This document shows, in pieces, positions 23,362 to 31,945 of a stretch of 64,000 bases of DNA. Position 1 is the stretch's first letter. Each line of letters begins with the position of its first letter. A program made the translations under genes and the position numbers. Source of the DNA: Pseudomonas brassicacearum (GTDB lineage: Bacteria > Pseudomonadota > Gammaproteobacteria > Pseudomonadales > Pseudomonadaceae); the NCBI RefSeq assembly GCF_009601685.2, contig NZ_CP045701.2, positions 4,092,001 to 4,156,000 of the forward strand, read 5' to 3'. The notes under the pieces are model-generated. The model was given only the letters and a program-made list of their open reading frames with translations. It did not search any database and was not told where the DNA came from.

Positions 23362-24312
23362 ATGCGAGTCAACAAGCGCTTCACCCTCCTGGCCGCCGCG
23401 GCAGCCTTGGCGGTCACCACTGCGGCCCACGCAGCCCCGGTGTATATCAACATCCTGACGGGGGGCACCAGTGGGGTTTATTACCCGATCGGAGTCGGGC
23501 TGTCGCAGATCTACAGCAGTGGCATCCAGGACGCCAAGACGTCGGTGCAGGCCACCAAGGCCTCGGTGGAAAACCTCAATCTGCTGCAAGCCGGGCGTGG
23601 GGAACTGGCCCTGGCCCTGGGCGACTCGGTGGCGGACGCCAAGAACGGCGTGGAAGACGCCGGTTTCAAGGCACCGTTGACCAAGCTGCGCGCCATCGCC
23701 GGCACCTACCCCAATTACATCCAGATCGTTGCCAGCAAGGAGTCCGGCATCAAGACCCTGGCAGACCTCAAGGGCAAGACCGTTTCCGTCGGCGCGGCGA
23801 AATCCGGCACCGAACTCAATGCCCGGGCGATCTTCAAGGCTGCGGGGCTGACCTATCAGGACATGAACGTCCAGTACTTGCCGTTCGCCGAGTCGGTGGA
23901 CTTGATCAAGAACCGCCAACTGGACGCCACGCTGCAGTCCTCCGGCCTGGGGATGGCGGCCATTCGTGACCTGGCCTCGACCATGGCGTTGAACTATGTG
24001 TCGGTGCCCACCGATGTGGTGGAGAAGATCGGTAACCCGGCCTACCAAAGCGCGATGATTCCGGCCAACACCTATGACGGCCAGACCGATGCCGTACCGA
24101 CCGTGGCCATCACCAACATTCTGGTCACTCGCGAGGGTGTGCCGGATGAGGTGGCGTACCAGATGACCAAGCTGCTCTTCGAGAACCTCACTCGCCTGGG
24201 TACCTCCCATTCGGCGGCCAAGGACATCACCCTGAAAAACGCCGCGAAGAACCTGCCCATCGCGCTGCACCCCGGTGCCGAGCGCTACTACAAGGAAGTG
24301 GGCGCGCTGTAG
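23362..24312 (+). CDS. TAXI family TRAP transporter solute-binding protein
   Basis: A 316-residue periplasmic binding protein of the TAXI type (TRAP-associated extracytoplasmic immunogenic). Signal peptide MRVNKRFTLLAAAAALA...AHA is followed by the family hallmark 'VYINILTGGTSGVYYPIGVG'. Further TAXI features are 'LRAIAGTYPNYIQIVA', 'LADLKGKTVSVGAAKSGTEL' and the C-terminal 'LPIALHPGAERYYKEVGAL'. TAXI proteins deliver dicarboxylates, amino acids or similar anions to a fused TRAP permease. Strong GGAG upstream of ATG 23362. The permease gene follows after an 81-base gap holding a strong hairpin. Confidence 0.92.
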   Translation: MRVNKRFTLLAAAAALAVTTAAHAAPVYINILTGGTSGVYYPIGVGLSQIYSSGIQDAKTSVQATKASVENLNLLQAGRGELALALGDSVADAKNGVEDAGFKAPLTKLRAIAGTYPNYIQIVASKESGIKTLADLKGKTVSVGAAKSGTELNARAIFKAAGLTYQDMNVQYLPFAESVDLIKNRQLDATLQSSGLGMAAIRDLASTMALNYVSVPTDVVEKIGNPAYQSAMIPANTYDGQTDAVPTVAITNILVTREGVPDEVAYQMTKLLFENLTRLGTSHSAAKDITLKNAAKNLPIALHPGAERYYKEVGAL

Positions 24313-24319
24313 CCCCCCT

Positions 24320-24352
24320 ACGCATCAACGGCGCCCGGCACCGTTGATGCGT
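24320..24352 (+). terminator. Intra-operon hairpin between TAXI protein and TRAP permease genes
   Basis: Perfect 12-base arms (ACGCATCAACGG and its complement) with a 9-base loop, followed by catgtttt. It begins 8 bases after the stop codon of the binding-protein gene. The lack of a clean T-run suggests a partial terminator or 3'-end stabiliser that would give more binding protein than permease. Confidence 0.6.
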
Positions 24353-24393
24353 CATGTTTTGCCCCTTGAATGTGAACAGAAGGCAGGTACCTC

Positions 24394-26421
24394 ATGAGTG
24401 AAGACCAGCACGGCATCGCCACGGACCCGCGGGACTGGCCCAAGACACTGTTCTTCGTGGCCTTGCTGTTTTCAGTATTTCAGATCGTCACCGCCGCGTT
24501 TTCTCCGGTCTCCAGCATCGTGCTGCGGGCGGTGCATGTCGGCTTCCTGCTGTGGGTGGTGTTCCTCAGCTACCCGGCCTATGGCAAGCAGCGTCCCTGG
24601 CAACCCCTGGCTTGGGTCTTGAGCCTGGCGGGCGTGGCGACGGCCCTTTATCAATGGGTGTTCGAGGCCGACCTGATCCAGCGCTCCGGCGACCTGACCA
24701 CCGCCGACATGATCATCGGCGTGGTCCTGGTCGTGCTGGTATTCGAAGCCGCGCGGCGAGTGATGGGCATTGCGCTGCCGATCATTTGCGGCCTGTTCCT
24801 GGCCTATGGCCTGTTTGGCGAATATCTGCCGGGCGATTTGGCCCATCGCGGCTATGGCGTCGATCAAATCATCAACCAACTGTCGTTCGGCACCGAAGGC
24901 TTGTACGGCACGCCAACCTATGTGTCGGCTACTTACATCTTCCTGTTCATCCTGTTCGGCGCCTTCCTGGAAAAGGCCGGCATGATCAAGCTGTTCACCG
25001 ACTTCGCCATGGGCCTGTTCGGTCACAAGCTGGGCGGCCCGGCGAAAGTGTCTGTGGTGTCATCGGCGCTGATGGGCACCATCACCGGTTCGGGCATCGC
25101 CAACGTCGTTACCACCGGGCAGTTCACCATCCCGCTGATGAAGCGCTTCGGCTACAGGGCCGCGTTTGCCGGCGGTGTGGAGGCGACTTCCAGCATGGGC
25201 AGCCAGCTCATGCCGCCGGTGATGGGCGCGGTGGCCTTCATCATGGCCGAAACCATCAATGTACCGTTCGTTGAAATCGCCAAGGCTGCGCTGATACCCG
25301 CCTGCCTGTATTTCGGCTCGGTGTTCTGGATGGTTCACCTGGAAGCCAAACGCTCCGACCTCAAGGGCTTGCCCAAGGACCAGTGCCCCAGCGCCTGGAG
25401 CGCGGTCAAGGAAAGCTGGTACCTGCTGATCCCGCTCGCGGTGCTGGTCTACCTGCTGTTTTCCGGACGCACACCGCTGTTTTCCGGCATGGTGGGCCTG
25501 GCGTTGACAGCCATCGTGATTCTCGGCTCGGCGATCATTCTCAAGGTCTCGAACTACGCTTTGCGCTGTGCTTTCTGGATCGCGCTGGGCGTGCTTTGCG
25601 TCGGCTTTTTCCGGCTGGGCATCGGTGTCGTGTTTGCGGTGATTGCCGTGCTGGTGGTGGCCTGCTGGTTCATGAAAGGCACGCGGGAGACCCTCATCAT
25701 CTGCCTGCATGCCCTGGTGGACGGCGCGCGTCATGCCGTTCCGGTGGGGATCGCCTGCGCCTTGGTGGGCAGCATCATCGCAGTGGTCTCGCTGACCGGC
25801 GTAGCTTCCACTTTTGCCGGCTACATCCTGGCCATCGGTCGCGACAACCTGCTGCTGTCGCTGATCCTCACCATGCTCACCTGCCTGGTCCTGGGCATGG
25901 GCATCCCGACCATTCCCAACTACATCATCACCAGCTCGATCGCCGCCCCCGCCCTGCTGGAACTGGGCGTGCCGCTGATCGTGTCGCATATGTTCGTGTT
26001 CTATTTCGGCATCCTTGCCGACCTGACACCGCCGGTGGCGCTGGCCTGTTTCGCCGCTGCGCCCATTGCCCGGGAAAGCGGCCTGAAGATCAGCTTCTGG
26101 GCGGTGCGCATCGCCCTCGCCGGCTTCGTCGTTCCATTCATGGCGGTCTATAACCCGGCCCTGATGCTCCAGGGTGACAACCTGTGGATGACGGCGTACA
26201 TGCTGATCAAGACGATGTTGGCCGTCGGGCTTTGGGGCATGGCGTCCACCGGCTATCTGCAACAGAAGATGCCGGCCTGGGAACGCCTGCTGTGTTTTGC
26301 GGCCGGCGCGTTGCTGGTGGTGGCCCTGCCGCTGACCGATGAGATCGGTTTCGTGCTGGCCGGGCTCATGATCTTCCAGCACATCTGGCGCTCGCGGCGT
26401 GCCGGGCGGGCCTTGGCGTGA
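24394..26421 (+). CDS. TRAP transporter permease, fused small and large (DctQM-type) subunits
   Basis: A 675-residue integral membrane protein of the TRAP 4TM/12TM fusion family used by TAXI systems. The N-terminal part (about 1-115) supplies the small-subunit helices; the large subunit shows 'FGAFLEKAGMIKLFTDFAMG', 'GTITGSGIANVVTTGQFTIP' and 'GGVEATSSMGSQLMPPVMGA', typical of DctM-like permeases, and ends with further helices. Transport is driven by an ion gradient, usually Na+. Its TGA overlaps the GTG of the DUF1850 gene. Substrate unknown; the nearby Tat-exported lactonase is the only hint and a weak one. Confidence 0.92.
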   Translation: MSEDQHGIATDPRDWPKTLFFVALLFSVFQIVTAAFSPVSSIVLRAVHVGFLLWVVFLSYPAYGKQRPWQPLAWVLSLAGVATALYQWVFEADLIQRSGDLTTADMIIGVVLVVLVFEAARRVMGIALPIICGLFLAYGLFGEYLPGDLAHRGYGVDQIINQLSFGTEGLYGTPTYVSATYIFLFILFGAFLEKAGMIKLFTDFAMGLFGHKLGGPAKVSVVSSALMGTITGSGIANVVTTGQFTIPLMKRFGYRAAFAGGVEATSSMGSQLMPPVMGAVAFIMAETINVPFVEIAKAALIPACLYFGSVFWMVHLEAKRSDLKGLPKDQCPSAWSAVKESWYLLIPLAVLVYLLFSGRTPLFSGMVGLALTAIVILGSAIILKVSNYALRCAFWIALGVLCVGFFRLGIGVVFAVIAVLVVACWFMKGTRETLIICLHALVDGARHAVPVGIACALVGSIIAVVSLTGVASTFAGYILAIGRDNLLLSLILTMLTCLVLGMGIPTIPNYIITSSIAAPALLELGVPLIVSHMFVFYFGILADLTPPVALACFAAAPIARESGLKISFWAVRIALAGFVVPFMAVYNPALMLQGDNLWMTAYMLIKTMLAVGLWGMASTGYLQQKMPAWERLLCFAAGALLVVALPLTDEIGFVLAGLMIFQHIWRSRRAGRALA

Positions 26422-26804
26422 TCGGTTTGTGCCTGGGTCTGGCCGGGGTGGCCTGGGCACAGCTTCCCGTTGCCAATTTCACGCTGGCGTGGAACCACAC
26501 CATCGAGAAGATCCGCTGGGAGGAAGACTATCGTGTGACCGCACCGGGGCTGGTCCTGGGTGAAGCCAGGGTCAAAGGCAATGGTGCGGGCATGGAGATA
26601 CCTGAAGGCGCCCTACTGAAAAATGGCAGCTGGCACTACCAACGCCAGATGCCGCCCCTGCAACCACTGAAACTGGGCCGCACGCCGCAGGCCGGCGACT
26701 ATCAATTGTGTTTCGATGGCCGTTGTCGGCCGATGAGTTTCTGGTTGGGACCGCCGACAGAGGGCCAGCCGACCGTAGAGCTGTGGAGTTGCGGACAATC
26801 CTGA
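26418..26804 (+). CDS. DUF1850 domain-containing protein
   Basis: A 128-residue protein starting at GTG 26418, which overlaps the permease stop (GTGA). The N-terminus is a short signal-like segment (IGLCLGLAGVAWAQ), so the product is probably periplasmic. 'FTLAWNHTIEKIRWEEDYRV', 'RVKGNGAGMEIPEGA' and 'YQLCFDGRCRPMSFWLG' match DUF1850, a family almost always found beside TAXI-type TRAP permeases. Its role is unknown; location suggests an accessory periplasmic factor for the transporter. Two cysteines in the C-terminal part (CFDGRC) could form a disulfide. Confidence 0.85.
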   Translation: MIGLCLGLAGVAWAQLPVANFTLAWNHTIEKIRWEEDYRVTAPGLVLGEARVKGNGAGMEIPEGALLKNGSWHYQRQMPPLQPLKLGRTPQAGDYQLCFDGRCRPMSFWLGPPTEGQPTVELWSCGQS

Positions 26805-26831
26805 ACCTATCAGAAAACACAGGACATCCGC

Positions 26832-27005
26832 GGCCAGCGATTGCTCCTGCTGACACGCGCCCTGTAGGAGCCGTGTAGGAGCTGTCGAGTGCAACGAGGC
26901 TGCGATCTTTCCCCAGACACTTGAATCTCAAGTGAAAGATCAAGATCGAAAGATCGCAGGCTTCGACAGCTCCTACAGAGCCCAGCAGGAACAATTGCTG
27001 GCCAC
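26832..27005. repeat. Nested family A REP composite
   Basis: Imperfect outer arms 'gccagcgattgctcctgctg' and 'cagcaggaacaattgctggc' around an inner family A pair; the left inner edge is an 11-base near-duplicate (tgtaggagccg, tgtaggagctg). Lies between convergent DUF1850 and lactonase genes. Confidence 0.8.
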
Positions 27006-27022
27006 AATGGAGAACCGTTCAA

Positions 27023-28114
27023 TCAGGCGAACGTCGCCCCCCGGGTATTCACGAACAGCGAATACAAGGAATGGCTGCCGGCCATGAACAACCGATTGCC
27101 TTCTCGCCCGCCGAAGCAGACGTTGGGGCAGCGTTCCGGCAGGGAGATATGCCCGATGGCCTTGCCTTCAGGGTTGAACACCCGCACGCCGTCGAGTTTT
27201 TCCAGGTCGGCCTTGGGGTCGCCATTGCCGCCCCAACCGCACCAGAGGTTGCCGCTTTCATCGCATTTGATCCCATCGATCGCCGCGTAATCCAGGCCTT
27301 CGATGTGCTTGCGTCGCTCGCCCAGCGTGCCGTTGTCCTTGACGGCAATGGCCCAGATCAAGCGGTTGGGCTTGGCTCGGCCTTCGACCACGTAGAGGGT
27401 CTTCTCGTCCGGGGAAAAGCACAACCCGTTCGGCCCCGCCAGGTCGTCGATCACCCGGCTGACCTTGCCGGTTTCGCCGTCGATGCGATACACCGCATGA
27501 GGCTGGACAGGCGTGACTTTGTGCCCTTCGTAGTTGTTGCCGGTCTGGAACGGTGGGTCGGTGAACCAGACCGAACCGTCCCGCTTGCAGACGATGTCAT
27601 TGGGCGAGTTGAAAGGCTTGCCCTCGAAACTGTCCGCCAGCACGGTGAGAGTGCCGTTGTGCTCGGTGCGGGTGATGCGCCGGCCTTCGCTGGAAGTGGT
27701 GGAGCCTTCGCACACCAGCAGCCGGCCCTGGCGATCGCGGCACATGCCGTTGGAGAAGTTGGAATTTTCGCGGTAGACCGACAGGCCACCGGTGATTTCA
27801 TCCCAGCGCACGATGCGGTTGTTGGGAATGTCGCTGACCAGCAGGTAACGACCGTCGCCGACCCATACCGGCCCTTCCGCCCAGCGCAGGCCGGTGGCAA
27901 GTTTCTCCACGCTGGCGTTGAAGATGCGCAGGTCCATGAAGCTGGGGTCAAGGATGTTGATCAGCGGGTCTGGGTAACGCTGGCTCAAGGGTTCGGCCTG
28001 GGCGAGCCCTGGCAGGTTGCCAAGGGCGGCCGCAGCGGCCGAGACCACCAGCGACCGTTTCAGGAAGACCCGGCGGCCCTGATCGGCGGCGGGTGCAGAT
28101 TGCGAAGCATCCAT
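27023..28114 (-). CDS. SMP-30/gluconolactonase family protein with Tat signal
   Basis: A 363-residue six-bladed beta-propeller lactonase-like protein. Residues 13-20 (GRRVFLKR) are a twin-arginine motif followed by a hydrophobic stretch and AQA cleavage site, so export of a folded, probably metal-loaded enzyme is likely. Metal-ligand regions match SMP-30: 'WAEGPVWVGDGRYLLVSDIP' (Glu), 'FNSPNDIVCKRDGSVWFTDP' (Asn), 'GPNGLCFSPDEKTLYVVE' (Asn) and 'IDGIKCDESGNLWCGW' (Asp). It probably opens an aldonolactone in the periplasm; the exact sugar is unknown. Single gene, convergent with the TAXI-TRAP operon. Confidence 0.88.
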   Translation of the reverse strand: MDASQSAPAADQGRRVFLKRSLVVSAAAAALGNLPGLAQAEPLSQRYPDPLINILDPSFMDLRIFNASVEKLATGLRWAEGPVWVGDGRYLLVSDIPNNRIVRWDEITGGLSVYRENSNFSNGMCRDRQGRLLVCEGSTTSSEGRRITRTEHNGTLTVLADSFEGKPFNSPNDIVCKRDGSVWFTDPPFQTGNNYEGHKVTPVQPHAVYRIDGETGKVSRVIDDLAGPNGLCFSPDEKTLYVVEGRAKPNRLIWAIAVKDNGTLGERRKHIEGLDYAAIDGIKCDESGNLWCGWGGNGDPKADLEKLDGVRVFNPEGKAIGHISLPERCPNVCFGGREGNRLFMAGSHSLYSLFVNTRGATFA

Positions 28115-28210
28115 CGTGCGTCTCCGTTAATTATTATTGGACGGGACGACAGTTTTACTACGTGATAAGACATCGTACAAGCATATAACCCTGCTCTTGT
28201 AGACAGTCGG

Positions 28211-29341
28211 TCAGGCGGGGTTCAGCGGTATACGAACGGTAAAGGTCGTGCCGACTCGTGCCTTCGAGTGAACCTCGATGGTGCCCTGATGGGCCGATAC
28301 GATCGCCGAGGCGATGTGCAGGCCCAGTCCGAGACCGGCCTTGGCACCGTACTGCATCTCACCGCCGCGCAGATGCCGGATCATCGGGTTGAAGACACTG
28401 GCAATGGCCTCCTTCTCGATAGGCTTGCCCTGGTTGTTGATCGCAATCACGGCCATATCCTTTTCAACGCTCAACGAAACAGTCACTGGCGTGCCTTCGG
28501 CGCCATGCTGGACCGCATTGCCAATCAGGTTGGCGAATACTTGCTCCATGCGGGCCGGATCGAATACGCCCTCCAGGGCACCGGTCGTCTCAAAGCGGAT
28601 TTCGCTTTCAGGGTGATAGGCCCGCGCCTCCTCCACCATGCCTTCGCAGGCGGCCACCAGATCGCCGTTGAAGCGCTGCACCGGAATGCCCGAGCCAAGT
28701 TGAGTGCGGGTGAAGTCCAGCAGATCGCCGACGATTTTGTTGGCCCGCTTGACGCTGGTGTAGATACGCGAAGTGATCTTGGTGGCTTTGGCGGGCAGGT
28801 CCCCCGCCCGCAGCAGCACTTCGGAACTCAGCAGGATCGCGCCCAAGGGGCTGCGCAGGTCATGCCCCAGAATCCCGAGAAAGATGTTGCGCGACGCATC
28901 CACCGCCCCCGAGTAACTGACGACGGACTCGGCCAAGGCCTGGTCCACGGCTTCGTTGAATCGAATCAGATCGTCCATGACCTGTTTGTGGTCCAACTGC
29001 GTGTGCGGCATCCAGAGCATGAGCACGCTGGTGCGCAGGGCCCGGTACTCGGAAACCATTTGTTCCAAGGTAAAACCCGAGAACTGACGGATGACCGCAT
29101 GGGTTTCGGCGGCGGTTTCGGCATCGGCCGGCGGGGCCTCGCCATGGGACTTGGCGATTTGCTCCCTGCGCGTTTGCGAGGTGCGCAGGTCAGTAGCGAT
29201 GGTGCGCAGCATTTGCTCGGCATGGTCGCGCAGGGCTACGGAATCCATGCCAATGGACGCGGGGGTGATGGTTTTGGCGAAGTCTTCCCACGCCTGAAGA
29301 ATCGGCTCGATATTGTCGAGGATGAAATCGGCCAGGCGCAT
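28211..29341 (-). CDS. Histidine kinase with RsbRD-like N-terminal domain
   Basis: A 376-residue soluble histidine kinase. The N-terminal 140 residues (MRLADFILDNIEPILQAWED...) resemble the RsbRD/RsbT co-antagonist N-terminal domain, an all-helical sensor module. The H-box 'FLGILGHDLRSPLGAILLSS' carries H160; the catalytic part has the N-box 'FANLIGNAVQHG' and the G-box 'AGLGLGLHIASAIVSAHQG'. No membrane segment and no fused receiver domain. No response regulator is adjacent, so it is an orphan kinase. ATG 29341 begins the domain; the longer frame to 29500 adds 53 residues without domain character. Confidence 0.85.
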   Translation of the reverse strand: MRLADFILDNIEPILQAWEDFAKTITPASIGMDSVALRDHAEQMLRTIATDLRTSQTRREQIAKSHGEAPPADAETAAETHAVIRQFSGFTLEQMVSEYRALRTSVLMLWMPHTQLDHKQVMDDLIRFNEAVDQALAESVVSYSGAVDASRNIFLGILGHDLRSPLGAILLSSEVLLRAGDLPAKATKITSRIYTSVKRANKIVGDLLDFTRTQLGSGIPVQRFNGDLVAACEGMVEEARAYHPESEIRFETTGALEGVFDPARMEQVFANLIGNAVQHGAEGTPVTVSLSVEKDMAVIAINNQGKPIEKEAIASVFNPMIRHLRGGEMQYGAKAGLGLGLHIASAIVSAHQGTIEVHSKARVGTTFTVRIPLNPA

Positions 29342-29594
29342 GAGTTTTTCCGCAAGAAGGGCAAGGCTGTGAACGACACAGCGGTCAGGTTTGTTGTACA
29401 GCAAAGCACCGGACAATGTGCGCAATGTGCAGATCTTGCGAGGCGACCGCACCCATGCACCAGAGCGCACAGGCCTGCGAACCTCGCCCTTGCAACCCAT
29501 GAGGTAAAAACCTTACAGTCGTACGACAACCTATAACTAAAAAATAGCTGATCCGAGGCCTTTTGCCTTGGCGGCCGCCTTCGAGACACCTGCC

Positions 29595-30560
29595 ATGACC
29601 CGTTCCACTGTCACACCTGCTACCACCGCGCCGTTACCCCGCCACCTCGCCGTGCTTATCCTGCTGTGCATGGGCTGTGCCTTCGCCGGCAACCACGTCG
29701 CCGCGCGGGCCGCGTTCGATGACGGTGCCGGTGTGCTGCTGGCGATCTTGCTGCGCTCGGGCGGGACGCTGCTGGTGTTGGCGGCGATGGTGCTCTGGCA
29801 GCGGCAGAGCTTGCGCCTGCCGCCCGGTGCGTGGCGCTGGCAATTGGCGCTGGGGCTGTTGATCGGCGCCCAGAGCCTGTGCCTGTACTCCGCCGTAGCC
29901 CGGGTACCCGTGGCGTTGGCGCTGTTGGTGGGCAATGTGTTTCCGATCCTGCTGGCCTTGCTGACCTGGGCGCTGGGCGGGCCACGCCCGACGGCGCGCA
30001 CTGCCGCGTTGATGGGCATGATCCTGGTGGGCCTGGTGTTCGTGCTGGAAGTGCCGGCGCGGTTATCGTCCGCACAGAGCGTTGGCCCGCAATGGCTGCT
30101 GGGGGTGGGCCTGGCCTTTTGCGCTGCTTGCGCCTTTGCCTGCGCACTGTGGATCACCGATCACAAGTTGTCCCAGGTGCGCGGCTCGGTCCGCAGCCTG
30201 CTGACGATCTTCATCGTCTTCAGCAGCGTCAACCTTGCCGGTCTCACCGGTGCCCTGCCCGGCGGTTTCGACCTGCCGGCCAGCAGCACCGGTTGGTTCG
30301 CCCTGGCGACCCTGGTGGTGCTCTATGGCACCGGGTTCACTGTGCTGTTCATTTCGGTGCCGCGCCTGGACATGCCGCGCAACGCCCCGGTGATGAACAT
30401 CGAACCGCTGGCCACGCTGCTGATCGGCTGGCTGGTGCTGGACCAGATGCTCAACCCGGGCCAGGTGATGGGCGGCGCGATTGTGGTGACGGGCATCGTG
30501 TTGCTGACCTATCGCAAGGTTGAACGGGTCAAGGTGCCTGTGGCTGAAGCGGCGAATTGA
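29595..30560 (+). CDS. DMT superfamily (EamA) transporter
   Basis: A 321-residue inner membrane protein with ten predicted helices in two EamA repeats: 'LLCMGCAFAGNHVAARAAFD' opens the first and 'LGVGLAFCAACAFACALWIT' the second. EamA proteins export amino acids, metabolites or toxins; nothing here shows which. The second-repeat 'MNIEPLATLLIGWLVLDQML' is the usual conserved C-terminal segment. ATG 29595 is preferred to ATG 29568, which would add nine residues before the first helix. Divergent from the histidine kinase over about 250 bases with no convincing promoter seen. Confidence 0.88.
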   Translation: MTRSTVTPATTAPLPRHLAVLILLCMGCAFAGNHVAARAAFDDGAGVLLAILLRSGGTLLVLAAMVLWQRQSLRLPPGAWRWQLALGLLIGAQSLCLYSAVARVPVALALLVGNVFPILLALLTWALGGPRPTARTAALMGMILVGLVFVLEVPARLSSAQSVGPQWLLGVGLAFCAACAFACALWITDHKLSQVRGSVRSLLTIFIVFSSVNLAGLTGALPGGFDLPASSTGWFALATLVVLYGTGFTVLFISVPRLDMPRNAPVMNIEPLATLLIGWLVLDQMLNPGQVMGGAIVVTGIVLLTYRKVERVKVPVAEAAN

Positions 30561-30581
30561 ACTGGCGCCCCGCTGGGCTAG

Positions 30582-30680
30582 CGTAGGGGCTGTCGAGTGC
30601 AGCGAGGCTGCGATCTTGTCCCTGACAATTGAGTCGCAAGCGAACGATCAAAGGATCGCAGGCTTCGCCAGCTCCTACAG
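30582..30680. repeat. Family A inverted REP
   Basis: Left 'gtaggggctgtcgagtgcag', right 'caggcttcgccagctcctac'. It occupies part of the 323-base gap after the EamA gene. Confidence 0.8.
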
Positions 30681-30790
30681 GGTGGGGCGACGTTTGGCTA
30701 AATCCCCCGCCACAATGTGTTGCGCCAGCCCACAGATAGTCTTCGTCCTCCGGAAACTTGTTTCAAAACCCACAGTCCTACCCCAGCCGT

Positions 30791-30849
30791 GAAAACCCCG
30801 CCGACCTGCAGCGACGGGTTTTCCAACTGATCGGCGCCAAGCCTGGCGC
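30791..30849 (+). other. Two hairpins upstream of the CAP-domain gene
   Basis: First hairpin: GAAAACCC at 30791-30798 and GGGTTTTC at 30816-30823. Second: GCGCCA-AGCC-TGGCGC at 30834-30849. They lie 35-93 bases before the CAP gene start. The first lacks a T-run and is not a standard terminator on either strand. They may be a 5' leader structure. Nothing else is recognised between 30681 and 30883. Confidence 0.35.
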
Positions 30850-30883
30850 TAAAGCACCTCTCCTTCCTTGAGCCGTTCGCCCC

Positions 30884-31744
30884 ATGCGCCACCCTGTACG
30901 CTCTTGCCGTTTCGTTTCGCTGTGCTTGCTTGTCCTGTTTTCTCTATTTGCCAGCCCCGCCCACGCCCGCGGCGAAAGGCAACTGGTGGACGCCATCAAT
31001 GATTTCCGTAGCCAGTCGCGCCGTTGCGAATGGCGCACGGTGCGTGCCACCCAGCCGCTGGTGCTGCGTTCGAGCCTGGGCTTGCCGATCGGCTTTCGCG
31101 GTGGCCTGCGGGAAACCTTGAAAGACGCCGGCTATCAAGCCCGGGCCGTGCGCAGCATCCGCCTGACCGATGCGCGAAACGCCGAAGAAGCCTTCGACAT
31201 GCTGACAGACGAACATTGCGCCGCGTTGCTGGACAACCAGTACGCCGACATTGGTGTCAATCGGGTCGGTGATGAGTGGCGTGTGGTGCTGGCGCAGCCC
31301 ATGGGTGGCACGCGGATAAGTGATGCGGGTGCGGCGGACAAGACGCTGCTGGCCCAGGTCAACGCCGCCAGGGCCAAGCCACGGATGTGCGGGCGCCAGC
31401 GCTTCGCGGCGGCCCGGCCACTGAGCTGGAACGCCGCGTTGGGAACGGCCGCCCAAGGCCACAGCCGGTCGATGGCCCGCGACAATTATTTCGCCCATCG
31501 CGACCCGGACGGTCGCTCCACTTCCGATCGGGCCAAGCGCGCCGGTTTTCGCGGACGTAAATTGGGCGAGAACATCGCCGCCGGACAACGCTCGCCGAGC
31601 CAGGCCATGCACGACTGGCTGGCCAGCCCGGGGCACTGCGCCAACCTGATGAACCCGATGTTCACCCAGATGGGCGCAGCTTCCGCCAGCGATTCGCGCA
31701 GTGATGCGGGGGTGTACTGGACGATGGTGCTTGGTGCGCCGTGA
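30884..31744 (+). CDS. CAP (SCP/PR-1) domain protein with a degenerate second CAP unit
   Basis: A 286-residue secreted protein with signal peptide (1-28, ending SPAHA). The C-terminal CAP domain (about 153-284) is well formed: 'LLAQVNAARAKPRMCG', 'QGHSRSMARDNYFAHRDPDG' (H193, H205), 'LGENIAAGQ' (E229), 'HDWLASPGHCANLMNPMFTQ' (H251, C252) and 'YWTMVLG'. The N-terminal half (about 32-138) repeats the same order in weakened form: 'LVDAINDFRSQSRRCEW', 'LTDEHCAALLDNQYADIGV' and 'EWRVVLAQP', without the central His/Glu block. It looks like an internal duplication with one decayed unit. Function of bacterial CAP proteins is mostly unknown. Confidence 0.85.
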   Translation: MRHPVRSCRFVSLCLLVLFSLFASPAHARGERQLVDAINDFRSQSRRCEWRTVRATQPLVLRSSLGLPIGFRGGLRETLKDAGYQARAVRSIRLTDARNAEEAFDMLTDEHCAALLDNQYADIGVNRVGDEWRVVLAQPMGGTRISDAGAADKTLLAQVNAARAKPRMCGRQRFAAARPLSWNAALGTAAQGHSRSMARDNYFAHRDPDGRSTSDRAKRAGFRGRKLGENIAAGQRSPSQAMHDWLASPGHCANLMNPMFTQMGAASASDSRSDAGVYWTMVLGAP

Positions 31745-31776
31745 AACACCATTCCCAGCGCTGAGCCATCCGCTGT

Positions 31777-31926
31777 TGTGGCGAGGGCGCTTGCTCCCGC
31801 TGGATTCTGTAGGAGCTGGCGAAGGCTCGGGCCGCGTTCGGACGATCTTTTGATCTTGGTCTTTCGCTTTTGACTCAATTGTCAGTGGAAAGATCGCAGC
31901 CTCGCTCCGCTCGACAGCTCCTACAC
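31777..31926. repeat. Family A REP composite, one outer arm
   Basis: Outer left 'tgtggcgagggcgcttgctc', inner left 'tgtaggagctggcgaaggct', inner right 'gctccgctcgacagctccta'. The right outer arm is missing. Confidence 0.8.
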
Positions 31927-31945
31927 AGTGCCTACGGGGCCCAGC

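Noticed and set aside
25060..26460. A 466-codon open frame antisense to the TRAP permease
   Set aside because: Composition (H, Q, G, R-rich, no hydrophobic core) is that of an antisense shadow of a membrane protein gene.
30698..30892. 64-codon minus-strand ORF before the CAP gene
   Set aside because: No ribosome-binding site, no recognisable residues, and overlaps two hairpins and the CAP start.
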